Positions 40,401 to 55,400 of a stretch of DNA of 64,000 nt are shown here, piece after piece. Positions within the stretch are counted from its first letter, which is position 1, and every line of letters starts with the position of its first letter. The notes beneath the pieces were generated by a model. The model had not been told where the DNA came from. It saw only the letters and a program-made list of their open reading frames with translations, and did not search any database. Origin of the DNA: Salminus brasiliensis (taxonomy: Eukaryota > Chordata > Actinopteri > Characiformes > Bryconidae); assembly GCF_030463535.1 (NCBI RefSeq), contig NC_132900.1, positions 32,285,403 through 32,349,402 on the forward strand, given 5' to 3'. Both the position numbers and the translations under genes were made by a program.

Positions 40401-43400
40401 AATTTGTCACTTAGCCTTGATGCAGTTAAACAGCTAAGACATGTCTGATATCTGAAGTTTTCTTTTCATTACTTTAGAGCAGGTGAACGAAGGCTAACTT
40501 TGCTAACAAACACTGGACTGGAGATATATATCGCTGTTTTTTAAAACTTGTTTACAAAGCTTTCTGAAACATTTTAATACATTAATGTAATTTAATTATA
40601 TTAATTTAAGCACACTTTGATACAGTTTTGTTTATTTAGATGAAATTGATGAGTATATCAGTATAAGTCCAGTGTTTGTTCGCACCATCAGCCTAGCATC
40701 TCCTGATTAAATCTAAAGAAGCACACATAATCACAATCAGATATTTAAAATGACTTCTGCATCTGTAAATGATCAATGATGCTCGTTTGATTCTTTGCTG
40801 AACAATTCATTTGACATAAACTATCCAGACTGAATCGTGAAGTATTACCATACTTAGCAGCTTTGGCCTGTGCAGCTGAAACACCCAGTGTTCCCACACC
40901 TAAACACACAAAGGCATCACGAAACATCAGCCAGTGGACATGCACAGCTCCCTGTACTGTGCAGCCAATGCTGCACTGCAATCAATAATACCTCAGTTTA
41001 CTTAATTAAAATGTATTTTTACTTGTTGTAAAAGCATCTTTTTCTATTGGCAGATGATTTTGCTTTATTCAAGAAATAAAGCCTAAACCAAGCAAAACCC
41101 CCTCCTAGCGGAATAAAAACTAATTTAGTAATAAGTTAAATAATCTTATAATATTCTAACAAAAATGTAAAAATAAGAAATACCAGATATTTAGGCTACA
41201 TTTAAGAGCATTTCACTTGCTAAGAAGCTATTTTTACAGTGCAACAGTGGCAGTGTCTTCATACGCTGTTGGTGATGTTCTTGTGATGGTTTATTACACA
41301 CCAGTGCCAGTGGGGTAGCCTGGCTTAGTGCCAGCACCTGCTTTGCCGCCGGGTAGGCCTGCACCACCGCCAAAGCCACCATAACCTGAAGCACAGTACG
41401 TGAGAGTGAGGCAACATGCTAACATCCCAACAAATCAAATAAAACACAAGGACTGGGATTCATGCATGTACTCAAGAGACTGCCACTGTACCATAAGGAA
41501 GCTTGCCACCAGCATAAGGAATGCCACCTGTTGGAGAAATGAGTAGCACGCATGAGGAGCTGAAGACCATCTGATGGTCATCTGTGAGACGTTTTCACAG
41601 CAGGACTATAATTTAGATCATTTACTGCAGTGCGGCGTCATCCCCTTAATCAGCTCTTCTGATAGGTAGAGTTGATACCGTCTTTGCATAAAGCAACAGC
41701 CAATTAGGGTTCAACATTGATAACTGACCCACTGTCCCGGGCAACAACGCTACGGCCGAGTTTTAACAGAGCTTTGAAATCTGCTTGGCCTGGTCTTTCC
41801 TAACGATGACCGTGAAGAAGATAAAACCCTAACAAGCTAAACAGAATGAGTTCAGAGCACAAATCTCTTGGGGGTACCCAAACTTTTGCTTGGGTCTCCT
41901 TTACTTTTTTCACTCAAACTGTACAAAACAAAAATAAAACACAAACTTTGCTTAAAATGTTGAAAAGATATTTAAGTTTATGCTTCTGGAGATCAGTTTA
42001 TCTTCTACTGACACCTACAGACATTCTGCCCAGACTGTATTCCACAGTGAACGATCTTCTATCTGTAAACTAAAATTAATATTAAATAAAACATATTCAA
42101 ACACAAAACTGACTGAACACAGCCAGGTTTAAATGTATTTAGACTTTCTGAAAGTAAACCTGAGTCATATTTCATATCTAAGCTCATAAAGTCACTCTCT
42201 CAAAGATTTTCTCGAAGAAAATCTAATGAACTGCTTCAGTCCGTTAAAAATAGTCAAATCATTAAAGACAAGTTGGGGAAAATGAATGTTGAACCCTGGC
42301 CACTGCAGCAGCCCTTTATGATGCTCCTTTTCAGGTTAAATGCTGTGAGAGGAGGTTAGTATCCACACTTTCCTTCTATATTCTCTACGGTTGCAGCAGG
42401 TTTGGTGTAAATTAGGTCATGCCTTACGCATACAACTGCCCCCCCCCAAAAAAAAACAAACAAACAAACAAACCATTGAGCACACAAAACTGGACAAATG
42501 CAGCTGAATTTAATTAAAGTATGACCTAATCTTCCCAAAACCTGGGAAACATTCAATTATCCAAGCTGGGCTTACTCTAAAAACTGGACGTTTCCATCTC
42601 CATGCTTCTTTTCACATGTTGTCATTTCATCTGCTGAATGTGCAGTTTTGGATAAAACAACTAATCCGATATATGTTTAGAGAACAGTCACCAAAGACCA
42701 ATAGTACAGTTTATTATTATTAATGAATTCATCCTAATTACAGTGGATATGAACTGTGTTTAAGCTCGAGAAAAGTAAAATACAGCCGCAGAGTTCATAC
42801 TATAGATGAGGATGAGTCACATAATTTTACTGGTCATTCTGAGAGCATGGTTTGAGAAGAAAGTCCCAAATAGGACAACAGAGATGTACATGTCCATTTT
42901 TGGAGCACTGCAGATGTATTCCAGTAGATTGTATTACACTATTTGCTGACTATGGTCTAAAAGCGTAAAGTCCTGATTCTGAGGCCTGAATTATGACCTT
43001 CCCCTCTCCTCCCACATGTGTGGATTCATTTAGAAGAGAATCTGTATTATGATCAGAATTTAATAACATTGTGGAAATTGATTCATTCTTTGCATGTGAA
43101 ACCAGTACAATTCCAGTAATAACTGGATGTATAATGGTTAATAGTCTAAAGAGGTCTATAAAAACACTGTAGGCCCCAGAAAGAGAACTGTTCATATAGT
43201 AAACGCTGCAGATCAACCCACCATACGTAACCTTCGGGTGATACCCATAGAAGCGCATGTGGTGTCCATAATAAGGTAGAAAATGTCTCTGCACTGGAGA
43301 GAAATAAGCTAAAACGGATAGTTAAGACTGAGATTTCACATTTCAAAGATTCAACATACTCTATATGTCCAAATGTTTGTGGACGCCCATTCTAAATAAT

Positions 43401-46400
43401 GCATTCAGCTCCTTTAAGTTGCACTAATTTCTGACACAGATGTGCAAATGCACACACACAGCTGGTCTAGTCCCTGTAGAGAAGAAGTACTGCCAATAGA
43501 ATAGGACTCTCTGGAGCAGATAAACATCATGGACCTATTGGCTCCATGCTGCCTAATGCCAGGCGTGGGCTAGAGGGCTATAAAGCCCCCCAGCATTGAG
43601 CTGTGGAGCAGTGGAAGAACTGTGTTTTCTGGAATGATGGTGGTGGAGCTCCATCCAGTACTCTTGGGATGAGTTTGGGATGATGAGGATGAGGCTGGGT
43701 GGTGATCATCCATCCAACATCCTGACCTAACATTTCTTAAAGCTGAATGCAATTAAATTCTCACAGAAATGCTTCCCCAAAATCTAGTAGAAAGTCTTCT
43801 CTGGACAGTAGAGACAGTTACTCCAACAGAAGCAGGAGAAACTCTTCTGATTTCAGGAGAAACATTGAGTGGGCAGGTGTCCCAATACTTTTGTCCATAC
43901 AGTGTATCTGTGTTTTTTTTTTTTTTTACATTTGCACAGGATAAAGTTGCTAACTGCTCATGTCATCTGGCTTTTTTCAGTACTGTTGCTTGTTTTTGGA
44001 ACTGAGCAAAATTTCCACCTGGCAAAACTACAGACTACAGATCAGCTAAACAATATCTTTACCAAATGATTATTTACAGTCCTTTACCTGGAGCTTTAGG
44101 AGATTTGAGAGGGTATCCATGAAAAACCCCTGGCTGCATCAGACCTCCGCCAGTACCTGCACAGCAGAACACACTGATTATATACTGATATAGTAGAAAG
44201 AGAGACTGGAAGAAGGTTCTGATCAGGAGCGGCTGGTATAGACTGGTGGTGCCATCTACCCACCCAGAGAGAGCACGGCCTCTCAAGAACCCCCCACATT
44301 CAAACCCTCAACCCCCGGGCTGTATCGGTAGCACACCAGACTGCTGAGTCACTCAGAACTTCCTAACTGCTGACATTTATCCATGAATATAATGTAATTA
44401 AGTGTGATCAGTAACTAACTAGACCGCTATGTCCCAGTTACCTCTCGAATGCGATGCTAGGGTTTTTAGCCCTCTTCTTTTATCATGACCAGTCATTAAC
44501 AAACCTGATTTTGGTTTGAGTCCAGTTCCTGTTGCTACACCTGGAAGCACTCCCCGGCCACCAAACCCTGTACAGACACAAAGCGTGTTTACATTTACAC
44601 GTACCTGACTTTAACAGCTAGCTAATCTATGGCAGGAGTGTATGAATAAAGACACCCATCAGAGCTAGCTAACTGAACAGGTATTATTGTCTAATCACCA
44701 TTTTTAACTTTAAAAATACACCAGTAGATTTTAAAAATTATGATGATAGTTTATCATCACTTCAGGAATTCTAAACGTTCACAGACAATCCTGAAATAAA
44801 TGACTAAGTTATTAAGCTAATATTGTATTAAATTAAAGTAATATTCTTTCAGATATTTTTGGTTATACAGTGTTGTGACACACACCTTGTCCAGGTACAA
44901 GTCCACCTTGAAAAGCTCCAGGGACTCCCACACCTGAAAAGGCCAGTAATGCATTATATCAAACCCTGCAGAAACCTTCCTCTTAAACCTGGTCATTTAT
45001 TTTAGAAACAAACTGTAATAAAACACATTTTCTTTCAGTTATAAAAGCAAAGTTGATCATAATAAAGCACTAATACACCGAAGTCACAACAGCAAAATGT
45101 AATCCAGGATTCTTTTTTCTAGCTTGTTCATAAAATAAACAGAGATTTTATGAAATGTGGACAATCTTTCAGCTGGGGTCCTCTTCATATTTATGGTTTG
45201 AATTTGATCATAAGAGAACTGTATGGTGTTTTTTTTTTTTTGTTTAAGAAATTAACAATACCCATGTTTCTTTAAATCCTCAAACTGTTCATACAGAATA
45301 TAAATTCACTGTATTGATTATTTTATTATGTAATCGAATATGTAATTAAATTAAAGTAATTAAAGTGATCACTCCAAGGCAGTGGGTCTCAAACTGTGGC
45401 CCTCGGCCCCCCAGTGGAACGATACTGCTAAACGACAATTAACCATAATTTTTTTGTTTGTGTTGTCTTTGAATTAAAACTGCAGGTCTGTGTACTGCAT
45501 GATGAAATGATCAACTCCAATTACACCATATTTTTAGTTCTGAATCAAAGCATCCATAAAAACGAACATACACTTACCTGGCACTGGTGCCTTTCCTGCT
45601 GCCTTCGGGGCTTTCCCCCCAGGGCCCACACCTGGTAGACCAGTCTGAGGAATAACTGGAACTAACAGAGATAGAATACCCTGAAAACATCTTTATAGGA
45701 CTTTTACTTTTACTTTTGACTTTTAAGGAACCCAGCTGAGACCAGAACCTCAAAAGGCCCAAGGCCCCGCATAAACACACATAAACAGGTGACACAGTCG
45801 TTTAATACAGCACATTAAATGAAAAAAGTATCCTACATGTACAGAAGTATACTGTCCATGAGGTGGCCAAACACTGGTGCTGAAGTGCCCCACTCATACC
45901 ACTGTAATGGAGCGGTCTCCTAAACCTTCCAGATGTAGCTAAAATATTGTGGCCTGAGCTCTAAACTCAGTGATGCTCGTTGGCTTTACGCGTGTGAGGT
46001 AATCCTGTAAATGTGTAAAGAAGGCCGTATGTCCTTCTGACCGTCAGGAGAGTTGTAATGTAACCTGAGCATTTCTGTAGTCAGGCCTTGTTAATTAAAA
46101 ACAGCATATGCTGTGATCACCGCTGGCCAGTTCGCTTTCAAATAAAACGTACAACAGCATGTCAGCAAGGGGTCACTCCCAGTAAAACAGTGCAGAGTGG
46201 TGTGGTAAGGTCAGTCAAATGCCCTTCACAAAGAGGCTCCAGGAATGTATTGAGTAATTAATTATTAATAATATGAGCATTCTGGGTTAATTACTTCAAT
46301 TATTATCATTTAGGATAGACAGAAGAGGTTTCACTGGTCGTTTGTTTAACTGGTTATTTATTTGTTTTAAATAATCAGCATAACTCAAATTGGTAAGATG

Positions 46401-49400
46401 GAACCAATTTTAAGAGAAATGCTGCATTATTGTGTAACTTGCAGTAAACAGTCAGACTTGTTCACAGTAGTGGTGATAGGAGCCAGGCGTTCTTAAAAAA
46501 AAATCGCACTGTTCACCAGAAAGTTCAACCATCAGAAAGGTGAAAGACGGGCCTGGCATGGCTGTGGGTGCCACTAGGCTGGTTGAGTGTTTCTAGAAGT
46601 GCTGATCTGCTGGGATTTCCATCACAACAGTCTCCAGAGTGGGATTACAGAAAGCCAGTGAGCGACAGTTCTGCAAATGGAAACGCCTTGACGGAGGTCA
46701 GTGAAGATTGGCCAGACTGGTTGGAGCTGACAGAAAGGCCACAGTTCCCATTCATATCAATCACTATGTGACCCCTGGTTCTGATCACCTCCACTGTGAA
46801 GAAGTCTGAGTCAGTGAGTTCCTCTGTTGAACACTTTCACATCAGACGTCCTTATTGTTGTGTATCTTACCTCCAGCTGGGAGTCCAGTGCCACCTGCAC
46901 CAGGACCTAGAGCAGTCCCTCCAGTACCTGGCCCTGTAGGAGCACATGCACAAATTCAGTCTACAGTCCCTGTGTATCTGAATGCTCTGTATATGAACAT
47001 GACCCAACGACTGTCTCTGTACCCTGGTGGAGAACAGCTTTAATAGAAGTCTGTACAAAGGTGGAGGTCCACTGTCTCTAATGTTGAGGTCACTCCAGGA
47101 CAAGTCATTGAGTTTCATTTAGGGGCTTTTCTCTGCTGTTAAACATGGTGGAGGCTCAGTTTTGACTCGTAAGAAAACACAAAGGTTAGCAAAATTATAT
47201 AATTGTATAAAAGTTATTGCTCACAGCAGTTTTTATTTCACAAGTTTTTTTCTTTTTTTTAAATGAGTAGCCTTAAAAATGACTTAATTTCAAATTTAAA
47301 CTATCATTTACTAGTATTTAAATTTCTTTAATAATGATATAAGATCATCATTTGTCTGCTGTTAAACATGGTGCCGGGTCATTTCTGACCTTTGAGACAT
47401 CACAAGGGTTGAGGTGCATATCTCGAATTCCAAACATCACTTCTTTTAGTCCTCAGGTTTCTCATCTCACCTTCTCTACACCAGCTGTGTTTTCAGGATC
47501 TGGCACAGGATGATTCAAACTTTTCTCCTGTTTGTCTAACCTTCTCCTATCTGACGCAAAAGAGCAGACATTTCATGCTCGTTTTCGGAATGTGAGGTAA
47601 CGCATTGGATTTAGACACAAACACACACCACCAGTGGACTCGCTGGTTGATTTGGCTCTAGATCTGAAGCCCTCTAATTGAAGCTCGAGCCAATTGGAAA
47701 ACCATGAAAAGAGGAGTGTTGCTGGAGGAGCGCCGCCGACACACTGCCTCATACTGTTGTTGCAGGCCTCCGTCGCTGCCAACCTCACTGGAATGGTATC
47801 CCTGCTGAAACTTTAGTTCTCTAGATGGTCCATAGTCCATGATTATCTTATTTATCTGAGGCATAAAAACTGACTCATCATTTTTATGAATGAGTCTTTT
47901 GAGAAGTAGCCGGCTTGACTCTTTACTGTTGTAGCTGTGAGCTGAGAAAAACAGCAGCAGCAGAAATGTACAATTAACAGATTAAGAAGAAATGATGGCC
48001 TATTACCCTACCTCCTTTTCCAGGCTTGAGGCCTTTTGCTCCAGCACCTGAAAGAAGTTAGTAGACTAGATCAGCTTCTTAAAAAGGGAAAGTCATTAAC
48101 TGAGACTCTTATGGAACCATAATGCTTCATCTAGAGGCAGTAGAGCCAAACAGTCTGCACAGCTAAATTGTGAAATTGTGAAATCAGTTAAGGGTTTCTT
48201 TTTGCTGCTGTGGCTCTAAATCAGGACCAGGGAACACGAGAACATGCTTATGAATGAAGCTTAGCAATGGCTAACAAATGAACAGCTACATGCTCCACAG
48301 AGCACATTCGACTTTGCTTGTGTGAAGCCTTTCATTCGACTTTACGCACTCTTTACGCACTCTTTACGCACTCTTCATGCACTCTTTACGCACTCTTTAC
48401 ATAGTCTTTATCCTCTTTTAACTGGAACTGTAGCACTGATGGAGCTGAGCTGGCTAGCATTCGTTAATGTATCTGACCACAGCTCCAAACACCACTGAAC
48501 AGAGCTTCGGTCATCTACAGAAGAGCTGAAAACCTGTATAGTTTTTTTTGAGAGAGATTCCAGCTATTTAAAGAATGTGTCTTTTCAAATACAGCAGAGA
48601 AGGAAATATAACATTCATATTTTACATACTGAGTATTTCATGTTCTAGCTGCAGACTTTGTGTTGTCATTGAGTGGCATTATATTATTATTACTTTTTAT
48701 TATTATTATCTGAGCACAAATACAGGCTTATTTGCTGTTAGGGACTTTCTACCATTTATTAGTCATTTATCAGTGGTTTTATTCATTTGAGTCGTGGTTC
48801 CTCTCAAGGTTTCTTCCTCCAGCTCTGAGGGAGTTTTTCCAGTCCTGTGGTCTTTGGCTTCTCACTTGTGGCCACGTTTGCTTGTTTTGCTCTTTTGCAG
48901 CTTTGACTTTTCAATTGACATTATATAGCAGTGTTCATTTGCTTTGAGAATCAATCACTGAGCGCTATCCAGGTCTAAAGTAACTCACTAACCTATAAAA
49001 ATAATATACTGTGTGACGTCAGCAGAGACTGAAGGTTGATCACAACCAGCTTGGTCAAGTTGGTCATGATGATAGACCATGAAGTCCATGAAACTCAAAA
49101 AAAACCTCTAAGCTGGTCAACCAGCAGTATAGGGTAGTGTGTGTGTGTGTGTGTGTGTGTGTTTTGTTTTGTTTTTGTGTGTGTGTTAATCTGGACTTTT
49201 CAGCTGGAGAACACTCAACATAATACTCACCAACCCCTGGCTGGAACCCACCACCAGGTAGTCCCCCTCCTCCAAGTCCAACACCAAGACCTAAGAATGG
49301 AAAAACAAACATCTAATCAATGTTAAATGCTTTTGATATACTAACATCCACCTTTGATTGATTTACTGTAATAATTGATGCATTGGAAGGACTTCCTGCC

Positions 49401-52400
49401 ATTAGTGATGAATTAACAGGGTTTCAGTAACCTGACTTTGCTGGTTTCAGTCCGCCAGCTACGGCTCCAGGGTAGAATCCACCACCATATCCACCATAAC
49501 CAGCTATGAGAGGAAATACAGCGATCACCTTTGGGAATTGCATTAAGTCGACCATACTGACGCTCTGCATCAAATGTGATAAGAACTTCCAACCTACGTT
49601 GAATTTTCTTTTACAGCAGAATTATGTATTTTCTTGAACCTGCTATAAAATACTGAAATCCTTCTTAGGAACACAGAGTTCTTCTCTGCAATGATGATTG
49701 ATTTCCCTTTAAACCCTTGTCTTAACTCTTGTGTTGTCATAAGGGTAAAAATGAGCCTCCACCATGTTTAACAGCAGAGAAAACCCTAAATGATCTTTTT
49801 TCAGCTTGAAATTAAATGACTTTTCCTAGACATCACTATCCAGTGGTGTTGGTACCATCACAGTATCTCAGAATTCACAGATATTTAAACCTTTATTGTT
49901 GAGACTGTGTGGAATAATTAATCAGCTATACTGCACCTCCAGGTCTGACTCCTCCAGTACCCAGGCCACCGGCACCCAAGCTCCCATAACCTTGGAGGAG
50001 AAGGAAAAGGAAGGAAGAGGATAAGAGCAGGATGTAATACAGGGAGTATCAGTCATTTTAAAGAACCCCCTTATCCACAGCCCACCTCATCCCCTCAACC
50101 ATCTCTCTTTTAATCCCGTGTCACCTCCCATGTTTCAATCCAGCATCAAGAGTTTTATTTGGCAGGCAGGACCATCGTTCAACTCTGACTGTAGACACCA
50201 GATGGGGCAGTTTAGCAATGTGAGAGTGGTCGAGAGAGGCAGAGGGTTTAAAAAACGTCTCTTTGGCTGCAGGAAAAAGGAGTTTGATCTCATTGAATAT
50301 TTACGTCAGGATCGTGTTCTCTTTCCACATGGAAATGCTACACAAACCGAGGCATGTGCCAGATTGCATTCTTGCTTTATGACTCGGGGGTGGGCGGAAG
50401 AGAGGAGCGTTTTTGTCTGTCGGCCGTGCTTCTGCCTCCATAAATCAGAGGACGAAGCACTTCTAAATCCTACTATTTAAGCTCATAATAGAGTAAAAAC
50501 AGTGACAAATGGAAAAAGAGGAGACTGAGCATGTGTGACATTTCAAGTCTCTGATGACTACGCTGAGACAGGTCTTCCTACCGCAGTAAATTCCCTTAAA
50601 GTTTTCTAGATCGGTCGCAGCCAAGAGTGCATAAATTAGGAGAAAGTCTTCAACCTAGAACAGTAGAAGGTGAGTGCTTATACTGTAAGCTCAATACAGT
50701 CCAGGCTTGAGAAGCAGAAGATTCATGCAGTGTTCCAACTTTCCAAGATTCATGCAGCTGTTTTGGAACATTTGAGCTACAGAAGCCTTGAAGGTGATGA
50801 ACCCTAGACCCCGATGGAGAGGCCTGGAGTCTTGAGCTATCCTGTGAAGTGTCTCCGGTGTGTAAATTCTTTGTAGTAACTGCTGTACCATTCAGAGAAG
50901 TCACACTATACTAATTCTCTGTGCTATTCAAACCATTTCCAGGCTTTCTCAGAGTTTTCAGGATATCATGGAAACGTCCCTCACTGCAAATGATCGCACT
51001 ACAGGATTAGAAAAAGGAGGACTGCTTTGAGATTGATGTCGTCTCATAGACGTGCAGCGACTAACGCAGGGCCCGTCCCTAAACTTTCTCACCTACCCGA
51101 GACTGATCATCAGCCTAATAATCATCATTGGAACACATGGAACAGGCGCCGAGACGCGGGACGGCTGCCATTAGCTAATGATGCACTGTGAAGCACTCCC
51201 CTGGTTTCCCCATGTCAGACAGCGAGCCTCCCTCAAGAACCTCATGTATCGCCCAGGCAGCCCAACTTTCCCCGATGGGCCCGAGGCCAAGCCCAGTCCG
51301 GCTGGAATGTATTACTGGCTGCTCACGCCGTCTCCCTGAAAAGCTCCGGGTGCAACAGGGTTATCGGCCTATAATTCTACCCACCTGCACTAATTCATGA
51401 GGGGAGGATGGGAGTATGAGGAATATATCCTCTAAATTAATCTGATGGGTGGTCATGTACACCCCTATCAAAGACCCTCGTTGGACTCGGTTGAAATTAG
51501 CTCGGGTTGTTTTACTTGTTTTTCTAACTTGCAAGACCGGCTCGTCTGAACTGCAGCCGAACTGCAAAGTGTTTTCCATCCAATATCTAAAGTTACAATG
51601 AAACGTCCAAAGTAAAGCTCTCAGAAATTGCTGCATTATATAAAAAAAATAAAAACTGACTGGTCAGCTGATTAAAATATATGGACAACTAAATGGACAA
51701 AAGTATTGGGACACCTGCTTATTCATTGTTTCTTCTGAAATCAAGGATATTAAAAATAGTTTCTCCTGCTTCTGTTCGAGTAACTGTCTCTGCTGTCCAG
51801 AGAAGAAGAGTTTCTACTAGATTTTGAGAAGGAAAGTTGGGTGATCACCACCCCATCCCTCTTCCCAACTCATCCCAAAAGTATCGGAGTACCATCATCA
51901 TTCCAAAGAACACAGTTCCATAGTAATGGGTGCAACTTAATTCAGTAGCTGAATGAATTCATTAGAAGGGGTGTCCACAGACATTTGAACATATAGTGTT
52001 TGTTGTAGCTGTAAAGTTACAAATAGCTTAGGTCCAATCTGAAATGTTCCCCAGCTTAGTAAAGTATCTGCAGTATTAGCTGAAACGCAGGCCCCACTGA
52101 AGACCTGATTCCTCTTAGATTTGATTGCCTGCTATTGATTGTTAATGATCAGATCACACGGAAATGAAATGATTGGACCCCTGCGGTAAATGTATTCATT
52201 TTTCATATGCACCACTCCCATGCCTCTCTGATTAACCAGATGATTGCACACCACTGGCTGATTTGTTCTGGCTGCGATGCCGGCCAAATGAGTGTTGCTT
52301 GAGTTCACACACAAACACACGCATGCCCCAGAACAACAATTACACTAATCTGAAGCAATGGGAGTGAGAAAATAAAGCTGCAACAGAACAGCAATTCATT

Positions 52401-55400
52401 TTACAGCACAGAAAAACACGGGCGCTGAACAAAGTGAATGCACACGCATGACCAGGAATACCTTTCAGCAAACAGCAGTTGCCTGAGGACACTGACCAAC
52501 CTACCTACCAAGTTTTAGTAGGATGATTCTTCTGTCCAGCAGGGAAAGGAGTAATGTCACCCCCAACTGTTTTCCTATTTATTGTCCATACACTGTTAAA
52601 GCACAGCAAACCTGGTGCAACATGCCATAAACTACACTAGAAGGATCTGGTCACGCATCACGTCTGTGCAGTCCTTGGCTTGTCAGGAGTTAGTGGGAGA
52701 GCTCAGAGTCTATGGCTGTCCAGCATTAATTTGGCCAAAGTCAATATCAGGAGCAAGAGTTTCTCCAAAGCCCAAGCATGAAAGGTTTGGGTAAGCTAAT
52801 CCTCAGAGCAAACACACTCCATACTGAGGGGAACGGGATATGAAAGCATTCGTCTAACAGTTATTTTGTCTGGTTTTCTGAGGCTACATTTTTCTGCTGT
52901 CTCCAGCTCCTCTACATCAGCCTATACTGTCTATCTACCTTACTATCGAACTGCCTACCTGACTATTAGCCTACCTACCTCCTGCCTATTGAGCTGCCTG
53001 ACTATTTACCTACCTGCCTGCTTATTAATCGACCCGCCTGGCTATCTGGCTGCTTGCCTGTCTATTAAAATACCTGCCTATTTTCCTACCTGCCTATTTA
53101 CTTACCTATCTATCTGTCTGTCTGTCTGTCTGCCTGTCTGTCCCTCTAGCAGCTGGGGATGCTGAAGGATTTAATTTAAGAGAAGCAGAGAATTCTGTGG
53201 CTCTGATCCATGTAACTGACAGCAGCCACAGCACACCATCTACAGGGCCCTGGGATCCGACGGCACAGAACTCCTGTAGATCACAATCTTTTTCATTAAC
53301 CTGCAGCCTTGCCAAGCCAAAGAACAGGACATGCACAGTCCTTTCCTTTTAGCGCTGCAATTGAAGAGCCATGCAGCTAAATGCTCCAAGATCCAACCAC
53401 TACTTTCTGGCCTGTTCACTACAAGCCCTAAGGCCTACCACAAAGTTCAAGGAAAATCATCACAACTATGGAGGGAGAGGTGGCACAGCACTTGGCAGGA
53501 TGTTTCTCTATTAGCCTTCTCTCCTTTGCCAGAGCAAGCTATCCTTAAGGTATGTTCCTCAGTGTCTAAAGCAGGACACAATGTTCTCCCCGTCACACAG
53601 GAAGTCACTGTGAAGACGTTGGAGGTTCATTATGTGGTCATTTAGCAGGCTTTTTCTGATGAGCTTTGATAAGTCTCTAATGTTTAGGTCACTCTAGGAA
53701 AACTCAGGAGATCATTTTGGGGGGTTTGATCTGCTGTTAAACATGGTGGAGAAAACACAAGGGTTAATATGCATTGTGCAACCTTACTTCTTACTGTTCA
53801 TACTTCATTGAAAAGGACATTTTGGACTGGTTTCTGACTATGACGATGTGCACAGGCACCCTGACCTTCCTCGCCTCACATCACTTGCCAACAGAGTTAT
53901 GAGAGCTGTTCTTACAGCACCATGCTGCTCTAATTATGCACTCACACTCCTGCGCAGTGACGACGACAAAGCTACGCTTCAAGGTCTCTAACTGCATTTG
54001 TTTTTCCCCTTATGAGTCATTGGCACTGTCAGCGTGTGGTCCCAGAGCTTGCGGTCTGAAGGTGAACAACTGCCAGAGAGCTCTGTTTCTTCTTCTACAT
54101 TACAAACTGTAGAACTTGCATTAACTGTGAGTTCATGGTTTGATGGACGATAAAGGGATGTGGCATATGTCTGGATACCTGCAGGTGTGGGGATGCCTTA
54201 GATTATGGGCTCCAATGTCTGCACATGGTCTGCCATATCAGTAAATTATGACTGTATGGGTCATCTAATCCTGTACTTTACTTATGTAGGGGAGACAAAA
54301 TCAAATTTACACTAAATGGACAAAAGTATTGGGACACCTGCTCATGCACTGGTTCTTCTGAAATCAAAGGTACTAAAGAGTTTCTCCTGCTTTTGTTGGA
54401 GTAACTGTCTCTTTCTACTAGATTTTGGAGGAGCATTGCTGTGAGGATTTGATTGTATTCAGCAGCAAGAGCGTCAGTGAAGTCAGAATGTTGGAACATC
54501 CCAAAAGTATTGGATGGGGCATGAACATGGTAGAACATGGTTCTACGGATCTACATGTCTGCCATTAAGCATGGTTCTAGGCATGGTGCATGGCGACTCA
54601 TCTGTGTCAGCAACTTAAAGTACCTGAATGCATTCATTAGAGGGGGGTCCACAAACATTTGGACATATAGTGTTGTTTATTTACAGTTAATTTACCTACT
54701 TTTTTCATTGTTTTTATTTGTTTGTTTATTTATTAATCTTGTGGCATGCCTTGCCTATGTATTGAGTTGTAAATACAAATTATCGTTGATGAAAACCTCA
54801 ACAGTAGCATTCCTCTTATTACAATCCTGCCATGCCTCCAGGTTAGCACAAACCTAAGATCAAAGCCGGGACCAATGGGAGCAGCTGTTGACCAATGGGA
54901 GCAGCTTGGCTCAACCCAAGCTCCTACACTTCCACTGTCATAATGAAACCTTATCTTCTGCTGCAGTGTAGTACAGTACAGTGACCACCTCCACGCTGTT
55001 GGTACGTTCTGCATATTCTGCTGGGCTCTTTTACTGTTTCTTATAATAATGAAACCTTCAAAAAAGTCTGGCAGTGGTGCAAACCTCCAGGCCATACTGC
55101 TGTGCTCATTTACAGGCAGTTGTAAAACGATCCATTGCACTCATGTGCATTACAACAAGGCTGTACCGCCCCTGTGACGCCTCAACTAATCTGAAACAAG
55201 CCCCCTCCAAAACTAGGAGTTGTCCACCACTTTAGGTCACCTTTCCAGTCTGGGAGTCATCACTAGCCAGTACATTGTTTTTGCTCTCAATCATAAACTC
55301 TAAATGACTTTAGATTCACTATATGTCCAAATGTTTGTGGACACTCCTTCTAATGAATGCATTCAGATACTTTAAGCTGCACCCATTGCTGACACAGATG

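Larger units (their letters stand above)
39054..40848 (-). other. eln intron W16-W17
   Basis: 1.8 kb, holds the minisatellite and a SINE-like fragment; no missed exon seen. Confidence 0.6.

Noticed and set aside
42950..43294. 114-codon continuous frame on the minus strand as a separate gene
   Set aside because: Only its first 24 codons look real (eln exon W13); the rest is intron read-through after a donor site.
50118..50480. 120-codon open frame, plus strand
   Set aside because: No domain, no splice partner and no similarity I recognise; inside the large eln intron.
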